Below the pieces are notes generated by a model that saw only the letters and a program-made list of their open reading frames with translations, was not told the DNA's origin and made no database searches. A stretch of 64,000 nucleotides of DNA, from contig NMRB01000143.1 of assembly GCA_002633025.1 (NCBI GenBank), positions 511,726 to 575,725 of the forward strand, written 5' to 3'. Position numbers and translations under genes: made by a program. Shown piece after piece: positions 42,224 through 54,294 of the stretch. Source of the DNA: Notospermus geniculatus (lineage: Eukaryota > Nemertea > Pilidiophora > Heteronemertea > Lineidae). The number at the start of each line of letters is the position of its first letter. The stretch's first letter is position 1.

Positions 42224-43873
42224 GGGGGTGGGAATCTACAAAAAAATGGGTGCTTCATCCAGTTTCTGCTGTGAAAATCATCATTTTGTAATGGCTCCAG
42301 TGACGTCCCTCCTTCCTGCTCTATCTCAAGAAAACAACCAGTACCATGTGTGGTTCACTAAAGAGTCATTACCGTTGATCCCAAGCTGGACTGGTATCGT
42401 GCAGTGGATCAGTAAACTACCAGCTGATCCCAAGCTGCACTGAAGGGCCTACTCCAAATATTTACCAAAAAATCCCTATCATATCCTCTGATATCAGAGA
42501 ATGTGAAGTGTTCATGGCTAGAAATAAAGCAACTTACAAATGACCCCAGTCTTCATCGGCAAGCTGCATGGGCTACTAACTGTGATCCAGTCTTCGTCCA
42601 TTATTTTGTTTATTCATTTAAAGAGTTTTACAATAAATATATAGTTGACATGGACTACTAACTGTTTGACACAGTCAACTTCACCCATTCTTTAGGAGGT
42701 GTCGCATCTCACTTCAGGTTTCTGAAATGGAAGAGTATGTGTTATCTTTCAAGTTAAAAGTTTGGCCTATTCAGATGAGAATGAAAAGATTTCAGGACTA
42801 AGTGAGAAGCAGTGATGATCCAAGAACAATCGCCAAGCAGTGATTTTACTGATCAAGTTGGCAGACATCACCGGGCATGAACAGATGACAAGTGAATGTC
42901 AACAAATAAGTTAAATGTAAACGAACAGGTTAAAACCTGATGACTTGAAGTCAAAGTGCCAATGACATCTTCAGATGAAATGATCCATGGACCATGTGCT
43001 CACCCGTTTGGACATAATGTGATGACAGAGAGAGATGAGTTATGAGCAATCTGGGTCAAGTCATCCCAAGTTGCAGGACTTCAATGATTTTCATGCCACC
43101 TGGCGGCCATATTGGATGTCCAATAGGGCCAAAACTTCACATGCACATAAAGCTCATCTAGAGGGAGCCACATAGCACATTTGAGTGCTCTGGATCAAGT
43201 CGTTCCCGAGTTACATTTCACATTTGATGATATTCGGGGTATGCCACCTGGCGGCCATATTGGAAGCTTAATCAGGCCGAAATTTGACGTGCTTGTAAAG
43301 GTCATCTAGAGGGAGTTAAATATCAAGTTTGATCGCTCTGGGTCAAGTCGTTCCTGAGTTATAGCACATTTGATGATTTTCGGGTTACGCCACCTGGTGG
43401 CCATATTAGGAGTTTAATCAGGCCGAAATTTGACGAAATTTGACGTGCTTGTAAAGGTCATCTAGAGGGAGGTAAATATCAAGTTTGAGCACTCTGGGTC
43501 AAGCCGTTTCTGAGTTATAGCACTTGGGTGATTTTCAGGTTACGCCACCTGGTGGCGACATTGGATGTCCAATCGGACTGAAACTCGGTATTTTTGAAGG
43601 TACCCCTCTAATACACGTTTATGCAAGATATGAAGTGGCTCGGTGAAATAATGAAGAACTGTGGCAGGTTCGACATCCACAATGACATGGCTTTTGGGTG
43701 GAGTAGCAATTCCCATCAAGTCTCTTAGCATGATAGGCACAAAGTGTTTCTTTTAGAAAACAAGTCTGCAGCTAGGCCTAAATACGTGTCATCAATTTTG
43801 AAAATGGAGCCCCTCTGAGCTGGGATGGAAACTTTCAGAGCTAGGCCTATGAGATAAATTTCCTCATCAATAT
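42224..43873. other. Gene-free DNA
   Basis: No exon or RNA gene is recognised on either strand. The only structure is the tandem repeat at about 43050-43600. Confidence 0.5.
43050..43600 (+). repeat. Tandem repeat of about 147 bp, nearly four units
   Basis: The word GCCACCTGG(C/T)GGC recurs at 43095, 43243, 43389 and 43543, spaced 148, 146 and 154 bp. Each unit also carries TCATCTAGAGGGAG and CTGGGTCAAG(T/C)CGTT. One unit has an internal duplication of about 10 bp (GAAATTTGAC). No coding capacity. Confidence 0.9.
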
Positions 43874-45682
43874 TTTTCAAAAACCTGAAATGAAAGTTGT
43901 TTGACATCTACACACATCACGATGTACTTGTTTACATTGTAAGCCTAATGATATACTACCCAGCAGAAACTTGCGTGGGGCTGAGTGAAGTGCATGCATT
44001 TACCGCCAAGAATTCCCATCCAAATGGTCCAAAATTTCAGACTAAACTTCATAGAAAGAAACTAGATATACTTTTCTCACATATCAGGCAAGTTTCGCCA
44101 GGTTTGGACAGAAAAAGAAGCACCTACGCTAAGTTTTCATCTCCTAAATATCAGCGACGGAACCATCCGCCATCTTGTCTTGCTGAGGAAAAACAGGCTG
44201 CGGGTAGCAGATTTTTGTTTCCCCAAATATTCTTATTATTGACTTCAAAAGTACCAAAAAACGAAAAAGGTGGAGGGAAGTCTATTGTTTATACGTGTAT
44301 TCTGATGAAATTAATTTGGTAAATCGATTAACTAACCCTAAAAATCCAGTCAGAATCTTGAAGAAACTCCGCAACTTGTGTGCTCACGTTGGTTGCGTCA
44401 TCGGAAAGGACGACGGACCTTGCCGCCAGAATGTGTAAACCCCAAGAAGGGCTCTACCAAAAGGGGCCGATGGGGAAATAAGGGACCCATCCTAGGAGGG
44501 TTTGCCAAGATTATCTTGCAAAAACTTTTTGCTAGTCTGAGAAAAACTGACGGCAATGTTGTTGCTTCTTTGTGAAGACAATGTGCGAGGCATTTGGGTG
44601 AAGAAAACGACAGAAAGATCGTAGGGAACCCTTTTAATTTGTGGCCCCTCGGCGTTCTCCAACATGGACTGTGCCATTTGCATGTATTATTATGGTACAT
44701 GTAATTCAAATCGCCGCATGTTCATATATGGTCATGTTGGTGACCTTTGAACCGAAACAATGTATTCGCGTAACATGACGTCAGCCATGTCAGCGAGTTT
44801 CTTCAGTTTCGCGGTAGTGGGCCTAGCCTAATTTTATGCGGTTTTGCACTCAGAAAAACGACCGTAGAAGAAAATGTGAATATTGCATCATTCATTCATA
44901 CAAAGAAATCCATCCAAGTTGATTTTGAACGCAAAGAATTGGAGGAATCTTGAAACGGACCTACAGAATGCACGGTGCGTGTGCAGCGTCCAGTGCATTG
45001 AAAACGTGAGGCTTCCAGAACTAGGGGCCTAGGCCCACTCGGAACGATGAAACTTGTTTTATTGAAAGGGTGTCAAGCCTAGTCTAAATGGACCTCGGCT
45101 GGGCAACGAGACGAAAAAGGACAGTTTGTGTGAATCACACTGCCTCCGGACCAGAGGCTCTGCCGAGAGGGCCAGAGAGCGAGACGGCGTCAGTGTCCTG
45201 ATTTCGCCCAAGTTTCGCCGAAAAGGTAAAAGTTTTTGCAAACAAAGTATTCCCCAACGTGCAGGCAACACTTCTGAGTAGAATTGTCATAATCTTACCG
45301 TAGTAGGCCAACAAAAATCCACAAAACTGCCGAAATCGGAGGGAGGACATCGCCAGTGAACAACCTGACATCCAACTCGATGTTTTGAAAATACCGCTAT
45401 AAACAGCACTTCAATGAGCCGTGTGCAAATTTTAGACTAGTCTTCGGGGTTATTATGGCGCGCCTGGTGCGTTTTTCATGAGTAGGCCTATACAGTGTAT
45501 GGTTTGTCGCCCAAGTCATGATAAATAAAAAATTTAACTATGAATAGGCTTAATCTTCCAAGTTATTTCATATTTGCCAACTGCACCTTTGTTCACCCGT
45601 GGTTCGAGCGAACAATAGGCCTAATAGTTCGTGTTAATTCATGTGATGCATTACGTCATAATTAAGGGGCAAAAGTCATATA

Positions 45683-46449
45683 CAGTAAACCTCGCGTAAG
45701 TCGACACTTTCGGGACCATGATTTTTATGGCGACTTAGAGATCTGACGAGCTATGATTTCGGCGACTTACATACAAGCCGCCATTTTGACGACTTAAGCC
45801 TGTAACTCGCCGTTTTGGCGACTTACGACTCATAAATTTGCGATATTACTTGTGCATTTCAAATGTTGGCCTTTGTTTTAACCTCACCTTGGCAACATGG
45901 TTTCGTTGATTGCCTGTTTTGCTCTTTAGAGCTGGCCACTGGCCACGGTAGGGCCTATTCAAATCTTTTGGACTTGGTGTCAAAGCAGGGAACCAGTCAA
46001 ATCCTTGGAATCCACCTGTGATATTCAACCTGATCAGGTTGCTTTGCGACTTGCTTTGCAACTTGGCGCTCGATGGCCCTCGTGGACGAGCTAGACGTCA
46101 TTTCCGACAAAAATATTTTTGTTTCCACCAAAGGCGAAAATTTGATTTATTTCAGGTCAGCGACCGGTAGAGTTCCTTGCGGTCGTAATCGCAGGTAGCA
46201 GGTTGCAAAGCAGTAAATCGGCAGTGGATTCCTAGGGAAAATGAAATAGTTTCCACAGTAGTACGCGGGGTTGTACGAGTCAAATATCTTGACTGCAGAC
46301 ATGCGGCGCGATGTCAAAGTAGAATTGATTTTGCGAAAGTGATGTGGATTCCCCATTTATAACTTACCATTCGTACATGTACGCTGTCCCGCCATCGTCG
46401 CGTGTCGACTTACGCAAGGCGGAATGCATTGTTTTTACGTAGTAGGGAC
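45683..46449. mobile_element. Pogo/Tigger-like element, left end and body; right end lost in gap
   Basis: Directly after a TA, sequence starting CAGTAAACCTCGCGTAAGTC appears that is missing from the otherwise matching second copy at 49228. CGACTTA words recur inside it, and an inverted match to the left end (GTGTCGACTTACGC) lies near 46402. The CAGT terminus and TA target resemble pogo/Tigger-type termini. No transposase frame is seen, so it is probably non-autonomous. Confidence 0.6.
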
Positions 46450-47244
46450 NNNNNNNNNNNNNNNNNNNNNNNNNNNNNNNNNNNNNNNNNNNNNNNNNNN
46501 NNNNNNNNNNNNNNNNNNNNNNNNNNNNNNNNNNNNNNNNNNNNNNNNNNNNNNNNNNNNNNNNNNNNNNNNNNNNNNNNNNNNNNNNNNNNNNNNNNNN
46601 NNNNNNNNNNNNNNNNNNNNNNNNNNNNNNNNNNNNNNNNNNNNNNNNNNNNNNNNNNNNNNNNNNNNNNNNNNNNNNNNNNNNNNNNNNNNNNNNNNNN
46701 NNNNNNNNNNNNNNNNNNNNNNNNNNNNNNNNNNNNNNNNNNNNNNNNNNNNNNNNNNNNNNNNNNNNNNNNNNNNNNNNNNNNNNNNNNNNNNNNNNNN
46801 NNNNNNNNNNNNNNNNNNNNNNNNNNNNNNNNNNNNNNNNNNNNNNNNNNNNNNNNNNNNNNNNNNNNNNNNNNNNNNNNNNNNNNNNNNNNNNNNNNNN
46901 NNNNNNNNNNNNNNNNNNNNNNNNNNNNNNNNNNNNNNNNNNNNNNNNNNNNNNNNNNNNNNNNNNNNNNNNNNNNNNNNNNNNNNNNNNNNNNNNNNNN
47001 NNNNNNNNNNNNNNNNNNNNNNNNNNNNNNNNNNNNNNNNNNNNNNNNNNNNNNNNNNNNNNNNNNNNNNNNNNNNNNNNNNNNNNNNNNNNNNNNNNNN
47101 NNNNNNNNNNNNNNNNNNNNNNNNNNNNNNNNNNNNNNNNNNNNNNNNNNNNNNNNNNNNNNNNNNNNNNNNNNNNNNNNNNNNNNNNNNNNNNNNNNNN
47201 NNNNNNNNNNNNNNNNNNNNNNNNNNNNNNNNNNNNNNNNNNNN
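46450..47244. other. Assembly gap (795 N)
   Basis: A run of undetermined bases. It sits between the two copies of the 1.8-kb duplication, so its stated length and the copy arrangement should be treated with caution. Confidence 1.
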
Positions 47245-48977
47245 TTTTCAAAAACCTGAAATGAAAGTTGTTTGACATCTACACACATCACGATGTACTT
47301 GTGTACATTGTAAGCCTATAATGATATACTACAGCAGAAACTTGCGTGGGGCTGAGTGAAGTGCATGCATTTACCGCCCCATCCAAATGGTCCAAAATTT
47401 CAGACTAAACTTCATAGAAAGAAACTAGATATACTTTTCTCACATATCAGGCAAGTTTCGCCAGGTTTGGACAGAAAAAGAAGCACCTACGCTAAGTTTT
47501 CATCTCGTAAATATCAGCGACGGAACCATCCGCCATCTTGTCTTGCTGAGGAAAAACAGGCTGCGGGTACCGGTAGCAGATTTTTTGTTTCCCCAAATAT
47601 TCTTATTATTGACTTCAAAAGTACCCAAAAAAAACCCGAAAAAGGTGGAGGGAAGTCTATTGTTTATATTCTGATGAAATTAATTTGGTAAATCATTTAA
47701 CTAACCGTAAAAATCCAGTCAGAATCTTGAAGAAACTCCGCAACTTGTGCGCTCACGTTGGTTGCGACGGACCTTGCCGCCAGAATGTGCAAACCCCAAG
47801 AAGGGCTCTACCAAAAGGGGCCGATGGGGAAATAAGGGACCCATCCTAGGAGGGTTTGCCAAGATTATCTTGCAAAAACGTTTTGTTAGTCTGAGAAAAA
47901 CTGACGGCAATGTTGTTGCTTCTTTGTGAAGACAATGTGCGAGGCATTTGGGTGAAGAAAACGACAGAAATATACCGTAGGGAACCCTTTTAATTTGTGG
48001 CCCCTCGGCGTTCTCCAACATGGACTGTGCCACTTGCATGTATTATTATGGTAATTCAAATCGCCGCATGTTCATATATGGTCATGTTGGTGACCTTTGA
48101 ACCGAAACAATGTATTCGCGTAACATGACGCCAGCCATGTCAGCGAGTTTCTTCAGTTTCGCGGTAGTGGGCCTAGCCTAATTTTATGCGGTTTTGCACT
48201 CAGAAAAACGACCGTAAGAAGAAAATGTGAATATTGCATCATTCATTCATACAAAGAAATCCATCCAAGTTGATTTTGAACGCAAAGAATTGGAGGAATC
48301 TTGAAACGGACCTACAGAATGCACGGTGCGTGTGCAGCGTCCAGTGCATTACGTGAGGCTTCCAGAACTAGGGGCCTAGGCCCACTCGGAACGATGAAAT
48401 TTGTTTTATTGAAAGGGGGTCAAGCCTAGTCTAAATGGACCTCGGCTGGGCAACGAGACGAAAAGGACAGTTTAAGTGTGAATCACACTGTCTCCGGACC
48501 AGAGGCTCTGCCAGAGGGCCGGAAAGCGAAACGGCGTCAGTGTCCTGATTTCGCCCAAGTTTCGCCGAAAAGGTCAACGTTTTTGCAAACAAAGTATTCC
48601 CCAACGTGCAGGCAACACTTCTGAGTAGGATTGTCATAATCTTACCGTAGTAGGCCAACAAAAATCCACAAAACTGCCGAAATCGGAGGGAGGACATCGC
48701 CAGTGAACAACTTGTCATCCAACTCGATGTTTTGAAAATACCGCTATAAACAGCACTTCAATGAGCCGTGTGCAACTTTTTAGAGCAGTGTGCACAGTTC
48801 AGACTAGGCTTCGGGGTTATTTTGGCGCGCCTGGTGCGTTTTTCATGAGTAGGCCTATACAGTGTATGGTTTGTCGCCCAAGTCATGATAAATAAAAAAT
48901 TTAACTATGAATAGATATTTGCCAACTGCACCTTTTGTTCGCCCGTGGTTCGAGCGAACAATAGGCCTTAGTTCGTG

Positions 48978-49189
48978 TTAAAGGAGCACGGTATTGGATC
49001 TCAAATGCGTTATTTGACTGCCGACGTAGAGGGAGCCACCTAGCGGCAGTAATAGGAACTACAAAAATGCATTACAAAATGTACGGAGAAAATCGAGTCA
49101 ACTCGCCAATACGTCGTTGTTCCCTGCGTTGGAGAGTGGCACAGTGGCGCCGGCTGTCGAGAAAAAGTGGCAATACCGTGCTCCTTTAA
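48978..49189. mobile_element. TTAA-flanked MITE, copy 2, with matching empty site
   Basis: A 204-bp element with perfect 15-bp terminal inverted repeats (AGGAGCACGGTATTG) is flanked by TTAA at 48978-48981 and 49186-49189. The duplicate sequence at 45634-45637 holds a single uninterrupted TTAA between the same flanks. This gives the element's exact ends and target duplication. Confidence 0.95.
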
Positions 49190-49229
49190 TTCATGTGATG
49201 CATTACGTCATTAGGGCAAAAGTCATATA

Positions 49230-50100
49230 TTAATCAACGCTTGAGTGGTTTAAACAATTTGGCTGTGGTGGGTATTGTTCTAAGACTGGGGGCGTACGTA
49301 TTGGACTTTTATAATTAAACACGAATTACGCCAAAAATCAGGATTCATGTCGCACCTAAACAATATATTCAATGATTTCATACGAACAAGTTTTTCCATT
49401 GTTCGAACGCATTAAATAAGTCATTAGGCCGATATTCCGTAATTACGTGGATTATTGCATAATTGTGGGATGCCGGCGAGATGCCTTCCACACCGGCGGA
49501 GAACGATCAGCGACGGGTCTTCATCCGCCGACCTCGTGTCAACTTCGACTAATATGGCGGAAACTAAATAGGTCGCATAAAAACGTTGCGTTATTGATCA
49601 ATAATTACCAGATTGTGTGAGATACCGGTAAGTTTATATATAATATGCCTCAATTCATCGAGCAAGTACGGTTGAACATCTTAACGGGCCAAAATTTGGC
49701 GAAAATAGTCCAACGGCGGTCACGTGAGTTTGATGATAAACAACATGGCTGCCTTGGACTTGTGTCCGAGGTGAAATGCGCCGCCCAGTGACAGATAGCA
49801 CTTCGCCTCAGGTCGTTCCGAATGTGGCGGGAAGGCACTTCTTTCTGAGGATTGTATAAATGCGCGGCCAGTAGATGTAGTCTCGAGCAGCCAGCCGTTT
49901 TGCTCCTCAGTGTTGCTCTACTAACCTTGTGTTTGCCCACATTCGCAATCAGCAGCTGGGTGACCAAGACTACCGTCAGATGGAGGATCGAATCCCGCCG
50001 GCGGGAATTACATTCCCGCGCCGCCAGCGATGAAGGGGATGATAGTGTAGGCCTATTCGTGTATTTTCAAAGATAACACTTCACAACAATGGCTTACAAT
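49230..50100. other. Gene-free DNA with a possible core promoter
   Basis: A TATAAA at 49855-49860 is followed by GC-rich sequence and a perfect 14-bp palindrome TCCCGCCGGCGGGA near 49993. An ATG at about 49981 opens only 17 codons. No gene is recognised downstream on the plus strand, so promoter use is speculative. Confidence 0.3.
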
Positions 50101-50538
50101 AATTTCCATTGTTTTATTTGAAATTGTGATATTTATATATAAATACTCTATACACTTACATGATTTTGTAACATGACTCAAGTAAAAACCTTCACTTCTT
50201 TCGGACTACAACCCAAACCAAAGAATGGCACATTACCAAAGTCTTGACTTTCAGCCACAGAACGCGGGGCGCTCAGCCTCTTAAAGCACATTATCAGTAG
50301 GCCTATCTCACAAACTCATTCTCAAGTCATTTGATTTCACAATGAGGCTATTCAGAAGACAGCCCACCAATGTCTCCACTAGTGAGCAGTGTGGGAGCAT
50401 GGTTTATTGAGGTAATGGCTTCACTCTATACTACAGTAAACTTGGTAGTACATGATAAAGCTGTTACATCAATTGCATATACCCCCACTGATAACAAGTG
50501 GCGATGGCTTTTTAACATTGGAAGGCAGAAGAATATTC

Positions 50539-50659
50539 TAGTGATACCGTAATACCGGTAGATCATGGGTCTAGTGACAATACCGGTAGATCACTGGTCT
50601 AATGATAATAGGCCTAAAGGTAGATCTCTGGTCTAGTGATAATACCAGTAGATCACTGT
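50539..50659 (+). repeat. Minisatellite of about 26-34 bp, four units
   Basis: Four imperfect units contain the elements CTAGTGATAATACC and GGTAGATCACTGGT. The units differ by small indels. Confidence 0.8.
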
Positions 50660-51419
50660 AACATTGAAAGCCAAGTGAAATCTTATGCCTGGAATGAATC
50701 CCACTCAACTGATGAGTTGAATTCAAGAGAAATGTAAAGATATGCAGCACTTTCAGTTGTTGGTTTGGGTTCATCAAGTGAAATGATAGCACACAAGTTA
50801 CCATACAGAAACTGTACAATCAAATGACAAGGTTAAATTTCAAATGTACAAGGAATAAGGGACAGTGAAAAAATGCCCATACCAAATGTATATTTACAGC
50901 ATGAAATTAAACTAAAACATGATAAATTTGTGAAATGCCACTTACTGGGCTGCCATGGATGATTTTTGAGGCAGTTGGCAAACTAAACTAGCTCAGAACA
51001 AGGATGCTGCTACTTGGGGAGAACCATCCTGAGGTAATCAGTGGTTCTTAATGCTCACTCGCCCCTCCATTACTGCATGGTGCGATGACAAAGGGAGCGA
51101 GTGCTAAGAACCTCTGATATTCTCAGGATGGGGAAACAGTGAACAGCCTACTTACAGGACAGAAAAGTGACTTCCATTTTGCTCCAACCAGATCAGAAGA
51201 GTGATGTTCACAAAAAGACACACCGCCAGTTACCATGGTGGACACGTCGTGGCGCCATCACGCTACCATACTGCAAGTCGACTCAATAAGAGACATCTAC
51301 AAGGAATCATTGTACAGGTTGTTTACTGAGTCATTTACAAGTTTATTATGAAAATACATCAACATTGTGATACATCATCATGGCTGTTATTTACAAGAAG
51401 AAGAGTCGATGATGCTAGA

Positions 51420-51553
51420 CATTACTGTATTATTGTACATTACTGTAATACGTGTATTGTACATTACTGTAATATTGTACATTACTGTAATATTGTACAT
51501 TACTGTAATATTGTACATTACTGTAATATTGTACATTACTGTAATATTGTACA
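51420..51553 (+). repeat. 18-bp minisatellite ATTGTACATTACTGTAAT
   Basis: About seven head-to-tail copies, the last five nearly perfect. Because 18 is divisible by three, it stays open in several frames, but nothing suggests translation. Confidence 0.95.
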
Positions 51554-53485
51554 CTTTTGTATACAACGCTTTCAGTTTCCGCCAATATCTACATCTCCTG
51601 TTTCAAATACCTTCATGGCTGAATGCTAACTAATTTACTTCAGGCAGAATCAGATTCCAATTTTAAACATTGTTTCTTATAACAACAAATTACAGAAATA
51701 AAGTAGAAAGCATTAAGGCACCAAAACCAAAATATTTCAGCAATTTTGTTTGAAATATATGGAGTTGCTCAACTATTTTAGTTGATTTCCTCTAAGATTT
51801 GTTGAAAATTGTGGTTTGTAGTATGCGAACCCAGTGATAACAGAAACAGGCCAGCTTCAAAGACATATTTTGATGAATATAGGCAAAGCTGCTCAACCAA
51901 ATTATGGGAACATTTCTATGGTCATACACCTTTGTACTCCTATCCTAAGCCAACAGTCATAAAGTCATGGTACGTATCACTTCACTTCATTACTGTCTTC
52001 TGCTAACGCATCTAGCATCAGTCAAATATGGAAATTCAAGTGATAACAACATGAAACATGGAGAGGTTGGTCACTTGATTCAGCAGGCCATGCAAGTAGA
52101 TGAAGATGATGCAGCAACTTGCGTAATCCTAGGCTTGTCCTTAGACTGCATCGTCATCACCGATTTAACTGCAACATTGCCTGTTTATCAGAGTAAACTG
52201 ACCATTGTCATCTCAAAGAAATAAAATACCAGTACATCACAGTACAATTACCCAAACAATCACAACATGAAGAGAAATGTTTTGTTCCAATTTAACAACA
52301 ATTTTAATTGTCAAAATCGTAAATAGAGAATCACAAAGCACATGATGAATGCCTAGGTCTGTTTTTACCCGATTTAAAATTGAGCTGTTACAAACCGAAG
52401 CAAGAACACAGTCAAGTACTGGTAAATAAACTGTATGAAGCATCCCTGCTGAAAATTCAACATTCTCGTAAGAAAAAAACCAAACCTGAGCTTCTGCAAT
52501 TGAAATCATTATGCTTAGCATTAAAACTATGTCATGATTGCTTATCCCTGTCAAATGTCAGATATATGGGGCATCAAAACGATGCAGTGGAGTACCCAGT
52601 TTTAATTTCTTTGTTCCCCAGTTCCCCTGTGATGAAGAAGGAGATTCGTATTAGAGCATGCTTTCACCGTAAGCTCTGGTTTCCTCCTGTGCTTAGAAAT
52701 CCCCATATTGTCTTTCGAGCTCTCAATATTCAAGGTTTTCGTGATGTCTGGACAACCGCGAGTGATGATGAGGTATAGGCCGAGTTAAGAGCTGCCAACC
52801 ACTGACCAAACTTTTACTTCTATCCCTTTTTCACTTCCAAATGACTTGGATCTAAAGATAAAGCCAGCATTGGCAGCTTGACATGCAAATACGCAATTCT
52901 AGAAATAATAGTATAAGGTCATACTGCATTCAATCTATTAAGAAGAAACCTTCAATGAGCTTTCCATAAGTTGAATCAAAGTCAAAACCTATTGAAAATT
53001 TAAGAATCAAGCAAAAGTACATTTCATGACATGGGACTTTTTCAGAAAATTGAGGTCACTTGAGATGCACTTGAAGGTTTCTTCCACACATCTTTGATGG
53101 ATATGCCAGGAAAGCATTTCATTTTGGCATACACATCAAAGAAAACGAAGATTTCAAACAAATTAATAAGGTAAACAGGACAAAAACAAAAAGTGTCCCA
53201 GATAATTGCCCTTTATTAATGGCCAGGGACTGATGACACAACCAGGCCAGGTTACATGTAAACTGGAGTATCCTGACCAAGGTTGTGTTGTCCTTCAACA
53301 CCAGCTGTTGTCAGGTACTGGCCGAAGTGCTTCAATTTTGGCTTAAAAGAAGTCAAGTGGTTCAGGTAACATCCTAGACNCCGATTCTTTCACGCGACAC
53401 ACCTTTGGCCCATGATACATCCCTCCACCAAATATGAATCCAAAATCTTCAGTCGTTCTTAAGTTATAGAGAGGAAGGGACTAGT

Positions 53486-53554
53486 AGCGGCGAGCGGCGA
53501 GCGGCGAGCGGCGAGCGGCGAGTGGCGAGCGGCGAGCGCCGAGCGCCGAGCGGC
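53486..53554 (+). repeat. GC-rich heptamer repeat (GCGGCGA)n
   Basis: About nine or ten copies of a 7-bp unit with sporadic substitutions (GTGGCGA, GCGCCGA). It stands out by base composition from the AT-rich flanks. Confidence 0.95.
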
Positions 53555-54294
53555 AGAGGCGCACGGACGGCCGGTATTTTCAAGTCCCCCTCCGAGGGCT
53601 CCGGGGGACAATAAATCCATCCAGTGTATCAGAAAAGATTTGGGGCATCTTTTGAGACACATGGTGTACATTTGAAGGAGGAATGGGAACAACTTGACCA
53701 AACACTTGACCGTCATGATGAGGAGGCAAACCTTGACCTTGACCTTCAATGATTGGGGATAGGATGAAGACAACATACATTGAGAAACCAGAATAGCTCT
53801 GAACATCGTTTTCAACTGAAAGCATCAAATCTTCTGCCTCAGGGGAATCAGCCAATTGGCTGGGGACAAATATACATTTGGTGACAACACCTTCGATGAT
53901 TTCAGAACTAAATGCAGGAAATCCCAACGGATTCTCAACCTTTCTACAAAATCTTCCCCAAGAAGCCTTTTGGTCTAAAAGCCAAAGTAAGCCTTCCACA
54001 TAACAACAGAGATTAAACTTGCAAAAGATTCACTGTTGTTGTCAGTCAGCCAAGAAATTCCAGGTTTACAGTTTGATTTTCAAGTTCCAGAACACAACAA
54101 TGGAATTCCAGTATTTCTTATGGAACTCAACAGGAAATCCCTGGATCTTATTGAACATGGAATTCCAGGATTCTTCATCAGTTTTCAATGTTTTCTTCAA
54201 TGATCTTTCAGTCTCAGTTGAGTTCTCAGGATCGCCGGGGGAATTCAACAACTTTCAATTGGAATTCTGTAACCCTCACGAGGAATCTTTAAAG

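Larger units (their letters stand above)
43874..49229 (+). repeat. Direct duplication of about 1.8 kb around an assembly gap
   Basis: 43874-45682 and 47245-49229 are near-identical noncoding sequences in the same orientation. The second copy starts directly after the N gap. The first copy has a TA-inserted element at its right end, and the second contains a TTAA MITE. No convincing gene is seen in either copy. Confidence 0.88.
50101..54294. other. Gene-free stretch, possible long 3' UTR of the RhoGEF gene
   Basis: No recognised exons. A minus-strand poly(A) signal reads TTTATT at 50113-50118. The 4.2 kb downstream of the RhoGEF stop could be a long 3' UTR or intergenic DNA. It contains three tandem repeats (50539-50659, 51420-51553, 53486-53554) and a single N at 53380. 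Confidence 0.4.

Noticed and set aside
46364-47291. Long open frames across the N gap
   Set aside because: They are created by undetermined bases and carry no information.
44398-48039. Similar minus-strand open frames in both 1.8-kb copies (44398-44709 and 47719-48039)
   Set aside because: Their similarity only reflects the recent DNA duplication; there is no domain and no splice context.
50539-51553. CRISPR-like array
   Set aside because: The short direct repeats have no unique spacers of constant length, and the genome is eukaryotic; they are minisatellites.
51348-51633. Two overlapping frames encoding repeats such as YITVILYITVIL
   Set aside because: Produced by the 18-bp minisatellite, which is open in several frames; not a gene.
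52380-52778. Plus-strand open frame of 132 codons
   Set aside because: No motif recognised, no supporting neighbouring exons, in a gene-free AT-rich stretch.
53580-53999. Minus-strand open frame of 139 codons downstream of the RhoGEF stop
   Set aside because: No recognised domain, and it lies where a 3' UTR is expected, next to the heptamer repeat. The frame could be chance. A translated-database search or ribosome profiling would decide.
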